IMG/VR virus record: IMGVR_UViG_3300030382_001800
Location: 1 to 40,697 of that record
DNA: 40,697 nucleotides
DNA from: a virus
Strand: one strand, 5' to 3'
The position numbers and the translations under genes are program-made. Position 1 is the first letter of the stretch. Each line of letters starts with the position of its first letter. Positions 24,201-32,359 of the stretch are shown here, in pieces. The notes under the pieces are model-generated. The model did not search any database, was not told where the DNA came from, and worked only from the letters and a program-made list of their open reading frames with translations.

Positions 24201-24940
24201 ATAGATCAGAATTGGTAGAATTACTTGCTTACTCAGAACTGTTAGACGTACAGCCTGTTGCTCGATCTGAAGTACCTGTGCAATATTTAAGAATGAATAA
24301 TGGTAGAATCTTTTATATGTTAAAAACATTTATGTTAAAGAGAATTGATGTGTTTAAAAAAGAAATTAATTTAATAGAAAGAAGAGCACAAGAGTTTGAA
24401 AAGAACAAGCAGTTTAAACGTGCTACGATTCATAGGTTAGCAAAGGGTAGAAGGTTGGTAGCTTTAGGTACAGTATTAGCTTTAGCTGAGGCAACTACAG
24501 ATGAGATTAAAGATTGGATACTTGGCAGGGAAACGACATTGTCAGATAGAGTTACTAGTAATCTATTAAAGTTAGTTGGTATAAGTAGGTACCATTTCTA
24601 TAATTTTTCAAGGGATGGCTTGAGGGGTGCACTAATAAAAATGATTATGTTTCCTGTAGATTGGATAGATGATCCTATTAGAGATGCAAGTAGAATTAGA
24701 TCAGCATATGAACGACACTCTAATAAGTATGATAGGATAGGAAGTATCAAAAAAGATATAGGTAAGCGAGGGTTGAGAAGTATAAAGCATATACCATTCA
24801 TAGGTAAATATTTATATTGGTGGAATCCGGAGCATCTTGGCCCTATTCCTAATGAGGGATTATCAGGATCATTGGGTTACGGAAGAAAAATGCTAGAACG
24901 AGAAGCGAAGAAAAAAAAGAAATACAAGTATAATGGATAA
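18269..24940 (+). CDS. giant virion-associated (ejection-type) protein, 2223 aa
   Basis: The largest gene. Visible parts: N-terminal hydrophilic region; a Lys/Glu run (about 170-195); a Gly/Ala-rich amphipathic stretch (LMIPGMGAGSIAGRGLLKLG, about 275-295) that could insert in membranes; a region about 560-670 with the spacing of phage metalloprotease-like domains but no HExxH; a SAP-like DNA-binding motif (about 826-856, VQKLVKKYNLKPNGKSKWDM); a conserved block with EDAVIDVWMDR and VQAVLWYNEKEMY (about 1288-1365) known from large polyvalent phage proteins; and a long helical C-terminus (about 1440-2223). I infer a multi-domain protein injected with the DNA. No catalytic site can be proven. 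Confidence 0.65.
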   Translation: MPNLFRFVTDAVKQFEYGSADQNQYGNHIWTPELEELYGAQKGNTFIGRDADGNPAEYHYAYYDDPQTGEEASDYIVGKLWQNAGNDSIRFASNYTGLPPDDPTVKNYAKQIEINRKDENAKNAVQRFNNYQEASQALPDLIAENPSKKSQIEKLVETGYYVADQVRGLLAEEEEKKKPEKEEKKQGKDFEDHATEFGKSFMVGVGQLGETVGGGLQWAEENFDADLNAQAVRDYSQGIIDDYWIPELNKEFEWSDMATPEFYTTKFSQNLPNLLALMIPGMGAGSIAGRGLLKLGAGRGLTTVGQAVTGALASRPLESAMEASQVYTELRDQGVGVEDASRGASETFEKNLSLIGLDAVQFGLAFSGLNKVFRPSMVNFIKGTGKIGVASGIEGGEELVQLYFSEAGKASALGQPDPDLVENLSLATPTQKEAFALGAFMGGTFQTISAIGGLGGSEGEIKLTKEQIENIIEEETEKLTILQAREQATQEPITPEQEEASNLVNSLENYPDVTAEFVEQELVDIMSEEDLINAGYPVESFDLLNIEQVQEGEEGYVEGQTNYRVGVEATNYEHEDTGQRRILFSGSTSRSGVIEDTVEAILTRLDKVNPNLKQRIDAWIQRVERTANELGESLPFTGNELFSKAFTYNTMGYGNETEIPFLFTIPEALVNDVIAEFGTKDGTNLLEQMRGDAPVQTEAQVGELAVTGEDIQQDVAEQQVEAPPTLEAFVSRKREQHDGVWTKELAKEARDEYRRLFKQPDTPMITEGTAIEEPIVEEKPKAKPKKKDEQKDDSVYTAERIEKLLSDSGVKALNNVDGLSEMGSSVPMKEVQKLVKKYNLKPNGKSKWDMLKAIQNHLSKPKQKYELGTKVSGVARVTKKNPSGVAVISGYNPNTGEYTFEATKSSIDKGLTLKEGEFSVPDESRSKGIKRFNNFNELPKSKRKQARLDASTFRKNVNSGKYDEVFGQEILDSISGEQAQQDYRFEKIGERLGFDLSKGTERASALPKIEELLEKVRRGEEKSFEQEALDDLDVFLGEVGRKEGFKISPKKYISTEEAWNRLKNKKPILRPGEKIEDKHARKIIKRIETMSIKDLASIFDNNDDVSTILVAPRFWYREDIADMFKEASKTDPNIYEKQSLFLTILGILSNGNNPQVNYQQAFEMLQNIKGKKLPLKSHVQGKNKEAGIAFGGLTEAGFAYGTVRWRQVGKSGQVLQKIIDEYGVKGLDKFLLKKFKAKDLKKKYSNLNTYGEGGNVMSHIETIPQQNKEVYGAEVFGRKLGTFIVNMHGIHEDAVIDVWMDRMLSRYTGMLKKFKTESSQNAKDYLDQALKNVAERMTEITGVDWGIDQVQAVLWYNEKEMYIKAGVKPEKGVSYAQVAKQQRALSTSKSDEGSVKDGKRNVLGGKPKISGETSQGRTKQPAFKIGFRTPADQKPNVSNDYSNTSKHFDSKVPNDVRKEARQMEKEYAPSKFRDFLNTFYSQVKRINPAIANAFRRFQRNNIKIVKDFEAKVKPYANFLKKMSRRQWYRPIKWRKHRVDYMILKKALLNGDRKMIDQINAKYGMEDAYNASREALDNIHEQAGAVGLDIGFIQEYFPRLVANPRQYMIYIRKTLGKDSSLVSKIDETIRDEQAKRKDKITDEEKAVIAQHIIKGHTGRVSVGRADNAKARQIDYVADDALRFYHDPHIAIMNYAHSFADMISASQFLGGSPNRYSIRSHKLGKKRYYYIYDELDQIKMPGPDGLKPRLYKNRKGENIMKRLDELRQMHQQRVGLPNMNLYDQIGGMMIRMRNQHGLNADQESRLLSLFEAYFNRNKMSPFVQKFKHLSYIDTMGSPFSAITQLGDLGVAVYRSSKSSKLGYLSPLTYGKVLKNFIMSMLNKSNYSMEDMGIDPLGLEFRTDSTWSGKLLEAVFKYTGIRKMDQVGKETYVNTVMNGYKKQANIKNPKNKRYKDLVRRLEQKFEPQEVQQLLKDLKNGNRSELVELLAYSELLDVQPVARSEVPVQYLRMNNGRIFYMLKTFMLKRIDVFKKEINLIERRAQEFEKNKQFKRATIHRLAKGRRLVALGTVLALAEATTDEIKDWILGRETTLSDRVTSNLLKLVGISRYHFYNFSRDGLRGALIKMIMFPVDWIDDPIRDASRIRSAYERHSNKYDRIGSIKKDIGKRGLRSIKHIPFIGKYLYWWNPEHLGPIPNEGLSGSLGYGRKMLEREAKKKKKYKYNG

Positions 24941-24977
24941 TAATTTTTTAAACGATGAATAGGAGTGAGATTGTGCC

Positions 24978-27206
24978 ATGTCTAGTTTAACAGGTAAAAC
25001 TATAGGTGCGACCTATAAGGACATACTTACAGTTCATGGAACTGTATCAAACCAAGGTCTTGAAGCATCACTAAAGAAAATTGAGGATGGGGAAGGTGTA
25101 GAATCCTCTGTAGAAATCTCTACAACTGAATTTAATGTTCATTCACATAATGGCTCTAGTGCAGGGTTAAAATTAGGTGGAACATTAGTAACATCTAGTG
25201 CAACTGAACTTAATTTATTAGATGGTATTACTTCTGTTTTAAATGAAAATAATATGAGCTCAAATAGCTCGACATCACTAGCTACACAGTCAAGCGTTAA
25301 GTCATATGTTGACTCTCTAGTAACCGCACAAGATTTAGATTTTCAGGGTGACACAGGGGGAGCTCTAAATATAGATTTAGATAGTGAGTCACTTACAATA
25401 GCAGGTGGGGAAGGGATAGATACAGTAGGATCAGGTAATATAGTAACTATTACAGGTGAATATGCATCTGATTCTAATAAAGGTATAGCAAGTTTTACCG
25501 CAACAGATTTTAGTGTAAGTAATGGTGTTGTATCTTTACAAACAGAAAAACTTCAAGATGTTATAGGGGGAATGGTAGATAGTAATACTGAGAGTGGTAT
25601 TGCAGTTACTTATGACGATTCAAGTGGTAAGTTAAATTTTGATGTTGGTGATTCTACTGTCACGCTTACAGGTGACGTTTCGGGAACAGGTACAATAACT
25701 AATCTTGGAAATGTATCTATTGCGACTACTATAGAAAGCAATTCATTAGCATTAGGTACAGATACGACAGGGGATTATGTAGGTACCCTAACAGCAGGTA
25801 CAGGTTTAACAAGCACAGGGGCAACTAGCGGAGAGGGTATAGCTCACAGTTTTAGTGTTGATGCTTCTCAAACACAGGTAACTGCTGTAGGAACTATTGG
25901 AACAGGGGTTTGGCAGGGTACTTCAGTTGACTCAGATTACACAGAAGCAAAAGTTCACTCACTCACAGCCGGAGAGGGTATAGATGTTTCATCCACTACA
26001 GGTGCAATAACTATTAGTAGTGAATTAGCTACTGATGCAAATAAGGGTATAGCAAGTTTTAATAATACAGATTTTAGTGTGACTAATGGTGTGGTCACTT
26101 TACAGGAAGAAAAATTACAGGATGTTATTGGTGGCATGGTTGAGAGCAATACCGAAAGTGGTTTAGCTGTTACTTATGATGATACTAATGGAAAATTAAA
26201 TTTTAATGCAGGTGACCCTGTAATTACTATAGATGGCATAGTAGAGGGAAATGCCACAATGACAAACCTAGGTAACGTCACTATTGATGTTTCTGTAGCA
26301 AGTACAGGAATAGCTCTTGGAACACAAACAAATGGTGCATTTGTAAAAGCTATTACAGCAGGAACAGGTCTTAGTACAAATCACATAGGAGGGGAGGTTG
26401 AAAATGCTGAACACACATTAAGTGTAGATGCATCGCAAACCCAAATAACAGCATTAGGTACAGTAGGTACAGGTGTTTGGCAAGGAACTTCAGTTGACTC
26501 TGATTATACAGAGGCTAAGGTTCATTCAGTAAGTGCAGGGGAAGGTATTGCTGTCACCGCTACTACAGGAGCTCTAACTGTTAGTGGGGAGGATGCAACT
26601 GACTCTAATAAGGGCATAGCAAGTTTTTCTACAGCTAATTTCGCGGTATCGGGTGGTGGGGTCACAATTAAAGATGGCGGTGTTGCTAATGATGAATTAG
26701 CAAATGCTGATTTAAATTTCTCAGATGGATCAAATTCTTCAACTGCTGTTCTTGGTGGTGCAATAACTATAAGTGGAACATCAAATGAAGTTACAGTTGT
26801 AGCCGATGGAAATAATACTTTAACCATTGGCCTACCTGATGCGGTTACGATTGGAAGTACATTAACTGTCACTCAGGATTTAATCGTAAATGGAAGTACA
26901 GTAACAGTTGATGCGGAAAATTTAGCTATTGAAGATTCAATGGTAAAGGTAGGAAAAAACAATACTCAAAATAGTATTGACCAAGGATTATATGGTAGGT
27001 ATCGAACTGCATCTACTGATCTTTATATGGGAATGTATGCAGATGCTTCAAACTCAAACACATGGACATTTTTTAAAGGATTACAGGCAGAGCCATCTAC
27101 TACTGTAAATGAAGGCGGAACAGGTTGGGCTTTGGCTCCAATAAGGGTTTCGACAGTTACAGCTAGTACAGTAGATGGAGCTACTATTGATGGGGGAACA
27201 TTCTAA
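24978..27206 (+). CDS. tail fibre or tailspike protein with long internal repeats
   Basis: 742 residues, beta-rich and low in charge. A unit of about 188 residues starting [DS]NKGIASF occurs at residues 165 and 353, with a third partial copy at 542. Each full unit holds LQDVIGGMV, ESG-[IL]-AVTYDD, GTGVWQGTSVDSDYTEAKVH and AGEGI. The C-terminal 200 residues contain the fibre-type segment ENLAIEDSMVKVGKNN, a motif shared with many marine phage fibres. It overlaps the next fibre gene by TAATG. Likely forms a trimeric shaft linking the virion to the distal fibre coded by the next gene. Confidence 0.75.
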   Translation: MSSLTGKTIGATYKDILTVHGTVSNQGLEASLKKIEDGEGVESSVEISTTEFNVHSHNGSSAGLKLGGTLVTSSATELNLLDGITSVLNENNMSSNSSTSLATQSSVKSYVDSLVTAQDLDFQGDTGGALNIDLDSESLTIAGGEGIDTVGSGNIVTITGEYASDSNKGIASFTATDFSVSNGVVSLQTEKLQDVIGGMVDSNTESGIAVTYDDSSGKLNFDVGDSTVTLTGDVSGTGTITNLGNVSIATTIESNSLALGTDTTGDYVGTLTAGTGLTSTGATSGEGIAHSFSVDASQTQVTAVGTIGTGVWQGTSVDSDYTEAKVHSLTAGEGIDVSSTTGAITISSELATDANKGIASFNNTDFSVTNGVVTLQEEKLQDVIGGMVESNTESGLAVTYDDTNGKLNFNAGDPVITIDGIVEGNATMTNLGNVTIDVSVASTGIALGTQTNGAFVKAITAGTGLSTNHIGGEVENAEHTLSVDASQTQITALGTVGTGVWQGTSVDSDYTEAKVHSVSAGEGIAVTATTGALTVSGEDATDSNKGIASFSTANFAVSGGGVTIKDGGVANDELANADLNFSDGSNSSTAVLGGAITISGTSNEVTVVADGNNTLTIGLPDAVTIGSTLTVTQDLIVNGSTVTVDAENLAIEDSMVKVGKNNTQNSIDQGLYGRYRTASTDLYMGMYADASNSNTWTFFKGLQAEPSTTVNEGGTGWALAPIRVSTVTASTVDGATIDGGTF
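25470..26660 (+). repeat. in-frame long repeats (about 565 bp) in fibre gene
   Basis: Units start at 25470, 26034 and 26601 (periods 564 and 567 bp). The first two are complete; the third diverges after about 60 bp. At DNA level GGAACTTCAGTTGACTC is identical in units 1 and 2 apart from flanking changes. Confidence 0.85.
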
Positions 27207-30200
27207 TGGCTAATACTCTAAAGTTTAAACGAGGTACAGATTTATCTAACGCAGGTACTCCATCGGCAGGTGAACCTGTATGGAATAGCAGTACGAATAA
27301 ATTATATATTGGAGATGGATCAACTTCAGCAAGTTCACTTACACAAATAGGAGCAGAGTTCTTACCATTAGCAGGTGGTACACTTACAGGTAATCTTACT
27401 GTTGGTTTAGGTAGTGTTGACCAATATATTGATTTAAAAAAGGGCAATTCTGACAAACATGGAATTATAAGATTTTACAGAGAAAGTGCGTTAGAATGGG
27501 GAATTGGTCATGCTTCGGGTGAGGGTAGCGATCCTTATCAATTAACAAGCGGTACAGAATTTGGTATATGGTATGGCTCTTCTCCATCTTATGCTATGTA
27601 TTTTGATACAAGTAAAAATGCAACTTTTGCATCTGATTTAACCATTACAAGTGAATTATTTATAACTAATAGAGGTTCAGCTTCAGCACCTGCTATAAGG
27701 TTTGGGGGTGATGGCTCTAGTGGTATTTACTCTGGAAGTTCAGCAGAGTTTGGATATGCTCATGGTGGTTCACAAAAGTTTCTAGTCAATAGTTCGGGTG
27801 ATGGAACCTTTGCAGGTACTGTAGGAGTAGGTGGTGCAACTGTAGGAACATTTGGAATAAGAAATGCAAGTAGTACACCAACATTATACTTTCATGATGA
27901 GTCAGTACCATCTACAAGAGAACATTATTTAAGAGGACATTATAGCAGTAGTGCAAATACAGGGAATGCTGTTTCTTTTAATATAGAGAATACAGCAGGT
28001 TCTTCATCTGAAATAATGAGAGTATCAAATGCAGGTGTCGGTATAGGCACAGATAGTGCGTCTGATACTTTACATTTAGAAGATGGTAATAATACAAAAA
28101 TAAGATTTAGTTATGGAAGTGGTCTTTACATAAATCAAATAGCAAACGAATGGGACTCTAGTACTTCAGCAAATAATAAAATGGGGTTTCATGTAAGTAC
28201 TGGGCATACAAGTAATACTGTTGAACCATTAACATTAAAAGGAGATTCTTCAGCTACATTTGCAGGAGATGTTTCAGTTTCTTCATCAGACCCAACTATA
28301 ACTATAAAAAGAAGCAATAGTTCATCTTATGCAGGACATTTAGATTTTACAAATAATGCAGATGCTCTTGGTTGGCAAGTTGGAACTAATCAAGTAACTG
28401 GTGATGGATTTGAAGTTAATTATGGAACTGCTAATAAATTTTATTTAACAACTAGTGGCAATGCTACATTTACAGGAACAATAGGTTCGGGGGCAATTAC
28501 TTCTACAGGTGGAATAACAGGAACTACAGGAACATTTTCAGGTGATATATATCAAAGTACAGGAAAATTTAGAATGGAACGCTCTACTGATTTATTATCA
28601 GGAGCACATAGAAAAGTTCAGATATTCAATGACTCATCTGTATTTATAGACCAATATTCATATAATGGAGGTTATAATGCTTTGAATCATTACAGGTCAA
28701 ATCATGCAAGTATTGGTTCTTTTACTGCTACAGCGGATGGAGATATATTAGGCACAATTAATTGGCATGGTACAGATTCGGGAAATTCTAAAGTAGCTAT
28801 TGGTTGTGCAATAGACGTTAGGCAAGATGGTAACGCAGGTGCTGATTATACACCAAGTAAATTGGCATTTTATCTTTCTAATGGTAGCAATATTTCATCT
28901 AAGACTCTCGAATTGAGAGCAGACCAATCAGCTACATTTGCAGGTACAATATCAAATACAGGATTAGTATCAAGCACAGGTAATACAGCAGGATTTAAGT
29001 CTATAAATGCTAGTACAACTTCTAAAACTACTCAAGTAGCTTATGATGGTTTATATACAAATGGTGCTCAAAATCAATTTATATCATCTGATCAAGAAAT
29101 TAAATTTTACCCGGGAGGTGTAAACAAGGTAACGATGGAGACTGATGGTACAGTCCAATTTGTAGGCACAGCAACTTTTCAAAGTAATACTACTTTTGCT
29201 GAATATTTAAAACATGATGGAGATTCAGATACATTTATAAGATTTACTGATAATGCAATTAATTTTTCAACAGGTAACTCAACAGCTTTATCATTAGGTG
29301 GCACAGTAAGTGGTAATACTGTTAGAGGCGCTACCACATTTGACAGCGATGTCACTATCAATTCCGCCTTTACTATGTCGGGTGCTGATAAAACATTTAA
29401 TGTTACTAATACTACAACAAATGGACAAACAACAAATTGGATAACAGGTAGGAATACCCAAGACCATGGAATTTCACATTATTATAAGGATACAAATGGA
29501 AATGTTAGAGGGCGAATTACTGCACACATGGGGGAAGGTACTCTTGGCTTAGCTCTTGCAGGTAGAAACTCTGGCTTTGGTGACCTTTTCTTGGACTCAA
29601 GTGGTAACGCTACATTTGCAGGTGCTGTTGAAGTGGAAGGCAATCTTACTAGTAGTTCATCTGACGCATACAATAATATTATATTTGAAGCCTATCATGC
29701 AGGGGTTGGTACAAACAGCTTGGTATTTCGCAAGTCTAACCATGCTTCAAATGTTATACAAACAACAAGTGGTCAAATATCGGGAATGATGCATTTTCAA
29801 GGGGTAGATACGAATAATGCATTTGTGGATTCCGCATCTATTATAGCAACGCAAGATGGTTCATCAGCTAGTGGAAGAGCACCAACAAAATTGTCCTTTT
29901 CTACATCTTCTTCCACAGCTTTTAATACAGACCAATTTGTTCTTAATTCAAATAATTCAGCTACATTTGCAGGAAATGTTGGAATTGGAGTAACTGCAAA
30001 CCATGAACTACAAGTCAATGGCAATATAGTTATTAAAGATGATGGATATATTGGGGTAAGAAATACTGCAAATACCGATTGGGGCTATGCTTTTAAACTT
30101 CAATATGGGGATAATATAGTTGTTAATCCTGCTTTACACTATGACCATACTACAGTTCCTTTTGGGAATGTTGGTATTGGGGTTGGTGAATCTGATGCTG

Positions 30201-31222
30201 TAAATTCAAAATTAATTGTAAGAGGTATCTCAGATTATAATCTATGGATAGGTCGTAGTGATATAGGAAATGCTTCAGTTATTGATAGTATTAATAACGC
30301 AGAAAATACAAGAATGCCATTATGGCTTTATGGAAGTCCTGTTAAAATAGGCGGTGGAAATCTTGAGGTGACAGGAGCTTGTACTTTTTCAGCGGATGTT
30401 GGAATAGGCGTTTCTCCTAGTTCGGGTTTTCTTCATGTAGAAAAAAGTAGTGATGGCGGTTGGTTGTCTTATATGAATAACACTCATGCAGGTGGCTATG
30501 GATTAAAAGTTAAAGCAGGTAGCGATTCGGGTGATTATGCTTTTGTAGTAGAGTCACAAGATTCGAGTACTCATTGGTTTAGAGTTACAGGTGATGGTAA
30601 TTCACTTTTTTCTGGACAAGTTAATTTAACCACCACAACAACAGGAAGTTTAGATATTATAACATCAGGCTCGGGTAATGCACCTAATGATGGAAAACTT
30701 TATATCTCAAAAACTTCTAATGCAGATTGGTTTATGAAATGCGAATCAGGAAATGATGATTATGGTATAAAAGTTCATGGTAATGGTACTTATGGTATTG
30801 CGGTATCTCAACATGACGCAAGTTATAGGGCAAGAATTTCATACAATGGGTATATTTACTCAACAGATGGATTAGTACATGATATAGATTCAGATGAAAG
30901 ATTAAAAGAGAATGTAAGTAATGCTGATTCTCAATGGCAGTTATTTAAAGATTTGCCACTACAAAAGTTTAAGTGGATAGATAGAAGGCATGGAGATGGT
31001 TATAGTCATGGATGGATTGCACAAGAAGTACAAGAAAAATATCCCGACTTAGTTGAACAAGTTCCTCAGCCTAAAGAAGATATAGATGCAGGTCTTGTAG
31101 ATGAAGAATATCTAACAGTAAAGACAGGTATTATTCAAAGACTTGGATTAAAAGCCTTACAAGAAGCAATGGAGAAAATTGAAACTCTTGAAGCAAAAGT
31201 AACCGCATTGGAAAATGCATAA
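27206..31222 (+). CDS. tail fibre with C-terminal S74 intramolecular chaperone
   Basis: 1338 residues. The N-terminus (LKFKRGTDLS, then GEPVWNSSTNKLYIGDG) is the virion-attachment type shared with Mtd-like fibres. The middle has at least eight copies of a short shaft motif of the type [SN]-[SN]-ATFAG-x-[VI]. Residues 1229-1338 are a peptidase S74 (endosialidase-type) chaperone: S1229-DERLK1234 carries the Ser/Lys pair for self-cleavage just before S1229, followed by GWIAQEVQEKYPDLV and a C-terminal coiled coil. The chaperone drives trimer folding and is then cut off. This is the likely receptor-binding protein. Confidence 0.88.
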   Translation: MANTLKFKRGTDLSNAGTPSAGEPVWNSSTNKLYIGDGSTSASSLTQIGAEFLPLAGGTLTGNLTVGLGSVDQYIDLKKGNSDKHGIIRFYRESALEWGIGHASGEGSDPYQLTSGTEFGIWYGSSPSYAMYFDTSKNATFASDLTITSELFITNRGSASAPAIRFGGDGSSGIYSGSSAEFGYAHGGSQKFLVNSSGDGTFAGTVGVGGATVGTFGIRNASSTPTLYFHDESVPSTREHYLRGHYSSSANTGNAVSFNIENTAGSSSEIMRVSNAGVGIGTDSASDTLHLEDGNNTKIRFSYGSGLYINQIANEWDSSTSANNKMGFHVSTGHTSNTVEPLTLKGDSSATFAGDVSVSSSDPTITIKRSNSSSYAGHLDFTNNADALGWQVGTNQVTGDGFEVNYGTANKFYLTTSGNATFTGTIGSGAITSTGGITGTTGTFSGDIYQSTGKFRMERSTDLLSGAHRKVQIFNDSSVFIDQYSYNGGYNALNHYRSNHASIGSFTATADGDILGTINWHGTDSGNSKVAIGCAIDVRQDGNAGADYTPSKLAFYLSNGSNISSKTLELRADQSATFAGTISNTGLVSSTGNTAGFKSINASTTSKTTQVAYDGLYTNGAQNQFISSDQEIKFYPGGVNKVTMETDGTVQFVGTATFQSNTTFAEYLKHDGDSDTFIRFTDNAINFSTGNSTALSLGGTVSGNTVRGATTFDSDVTINSAFTMSGADKTFNVTNTTTNGQTTNWITGRNTQDHGISHYYKDTNGNVRGRITAHMGEGTLGLALAGRNSGFGDLFLDSSGNATFAGAVEVEGNLTSSSSDAYNNIIFEAYHAGVGTNSLVFRKSNHASNVIQTTSGQISGMMHFQGVDTNNAFVDSASIIATQDGSSASGRAPTKLSFSTSSSTAFNTDQFVLNSNNSATFAGNVGIGVTANHELQVNGNIVIKDDGYIGVRNTANTDWGYAFKLQYGDNIVVNPALHYDHTTVPFGNVGIGVGESDAVNSKLIVRGISDYNLWIGRSDIGNASVIDSINNAENTRMPLWLYGSPVKIGGGNLEVTGACTFSADVGIGVSPSSGFLHVEKSSDGGWLSYMNNTHAGGYGLKVKAGSDSGDYAFVVESQDSSTHWFRVTGDGNSLFSGQVNLTTTTTGSLDIITSGSGNAPNDGKLYISKTSNADWFMKCESGNDDYGIKVHGNGTYGIAVSQHDASYRARISYNGYIYSTDGLVHDIDSDERLKENVSNADSQWQLFKDLPLQKFKWIDRRHGDGYSHGWIAQEVQEKYPDLVEQVPQPKEDIDAGLVDEEYLTVKTGIIQRLGLKALQEAMEKIETLEAKVTALENA

Positions 31223-31241
31223 CAAATAATAGGAGATAATA

Positions 31242-31469
31242 ATGGCTGATACATTTAAAAAGAAAGCGGTTGAATCCCCACCTGTTGCAGATTGGAAAAA
31301 TGTGCAAGTAGAAAAGGAACATCAACCTGCAAAGCAAAAGTCTACTGTGACTTATGCTCAGTTAGAACAGCAGAAAGCTAGTCAAGAAGCACAAAAGAAA
31401 TCTTGTGAAGATCGGATAGCTGAGATAGTTGCTGAGATGGCTAAAGTAAAATCCGCAGTTGAGGCGTAA
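31242..31469 (+). CDS. small coiled-coil protein after tail fibre, 75 aa
   Basis: The ATG at 31242 follows AGGAGATAATA. The first half is Lys/Pro-rich, the second a coiled coil (QLEQQKASQEAQKKSCEDRI, then AEIVAEMAKVKSAVEA). Related in style to the next gene. Its place directly after the fibre suggests a fibre assembly factor or small virion protein, but no family is recognised. Confidence 0.6.
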   Translation: MADTFKKKAVESPPVADWKNVQVEKEHQPAKQKSTVTYAQLEQQKASQEAQKKSCEDRIAEIVAEMAKVKSAVEA

Positions 31470-31494
31470 ATAATAACAATAGGAGAATAGAAAG

Positions 31495-31695
31495 ATGGAT
31501 AAACTGAAAGAACGTAAAGAAGAGCTTATGAAACAAGCTGAAGAGCTCTCCACAAGCGTTACACAAGGTGAACAACAGTTACAGCAAATGAAGAATAACT
31601 TAATTTCTTTGCAGGGAGCTATAATGTTGTGTAATGAGCTTGAAGAGGATAAAGATAGTAAGGATAAATCAGCTAGTAGTAAAAAAGCTAACTAG
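31495..31695 (+). CDS. small coiled-coil protein, 66 aa
   Basis: Highly charged coiled coil over residues 1-50 (KERKEELMKQAEELS; GEQQLQQMKNNLISLQGAIM) with a Lys/Ser/Asp tail. AGGAGAATAGAAAG precedes the ATG. Small helical proteins of this type often follow fibre genes in marine phages. No family or function can be given. Confidence 0.6.
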   Translation: MDKLKERKEELMKQAEELSTSVTQGEQQLQQMKNNLISLQGAIMLCNELEEDKDSKDKSASSKKAN

Positions 31696-31723
31696 CTGTT
31701 CAGGTCTGTTTTCCATATAAATA

Positions 31724-31966
31724 ATGGCTAAGGTTGACGATAATTTTTCCGTAACAATCAATATTAGGTTATTGATTCAACTTGCGACCATATTTGGTTC
31801 AATTATTTTTGCGTATACAAATTTAAAGTCTACGCAAAATGAACTAAAACTAAACGTAGAGTCTCTAGAAAAGAGACTAGGAGTAATTGAGGATTCAAGA
31901 AATTCCGAGTTAGAAGAGATAAATAAAAGCTTAATTGAAAAGGTGTTTAAACGATCAAAGGAATAA
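31724..31966 (+). CDS. membrane protein with C-terminal coiled coil (possible inner-membrane spanin or holin)
   Basis: 80 residues: one transmembrane helix (about 14-29, LLIQLATIFGSIIFAY) then a coiled coil (NELKLNVESLEKRLGVIEDS) reaching the C-terminus. This topology, N-in with a periplasmic coil, fits an Rz-like inner-membrane spanin, and the next ORF is a lipoprotein overlapping its 3' end, as an Rz1-like partner would. Only about 50 residues lie outside the membrane, which is short for an Rz. A holin-like role is the alternative. Followed by other lysis genes. Confidence 0.5.
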   Translation: MAKVDDNFSVTINIRLLIQLATIFGSIIFAYTNLKSTQNELKLNVESLEKRLGVIEDSRNSELEEINKSLIEKVFKRSKE

Positions 31967-32334
31967 TTAAATCTCTAGCACTCTTATGCTTATTAGGGTG
32001 CGAAGACAAGTACCTAACTGTTGAACGTAGAATAGTAGATGCAGGGCAAGATAATGTTGCTATGTATTTTTGGGCGGAGGCCACTCAGGCAGGTGAAAAT
32101 ACTTGGAAACCAATATACCACTTCTTTGTTTACTCTATGATTGAGGGTACGCATGATGTTTTTTTTCATGCATATGTAGTGAATGGTCTAGATAGTGTTA
32201 TATGGAGTGGGGTTATGCCTATAGAGATAGAAGGGAAGAAGAGGGTTTATGGAGAGTTTGTATCTGATGCAAGTTTTAGCCCTGAAAATATAGCAAATGT
32301 TACACCATTAGCATATTGTTCAGTAGAATATTAA
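31954..32334 (+). CDS. putative lipoprotein (o-spanin-like?) without a normal start codon
   Basis: The frame opens after a TAA at 31948 and codes KGIIKSLALLCLLGC, a lipoprotein signal peptide with lipobox LLGC, followed by about 110 mostly beta residues. No ATG, GTG or TTG lies upstream of the signal. AAGGTG with 8-nt spacing precedes ATC at 31954, which would give cysteine at position 16. Alternatives are ATA/ATT at 31963/31966, or a -1 shift on AAAG from the upstream gene. A first ATG at 32062 would remove the signal. The product would be anchored in the outer membrane; partner role for the 31724 protein is inferred. Confidence 0.55.
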   Translation: MKGIIKSLALLCLLGCEDKYLTVERRIVDAGQDNVAMYFWAEATQAGENTWKPIYHFFVYSMIEGTHDVFFHAYVVNGLDSVIWSGVMPIEIEGKKRVYGEFVSDASFSPENIANVTPLAYCSVEY

Positions 32335-32359
32335 TAATTAATAACTATGGTAACTTATT

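Noticed and set aside
25470-26660. CRISPR-like array
   Set aside because: The repeats are long, in frame and protein-coding; there are no short regular repeats with unique spacers anywhere in the window.
27206-31222. Diversity-generating retroelement acting on the Mtd-like fibre
   Set aside because: No reverse transcriptase gene and no template/variable repeat pair is visible.
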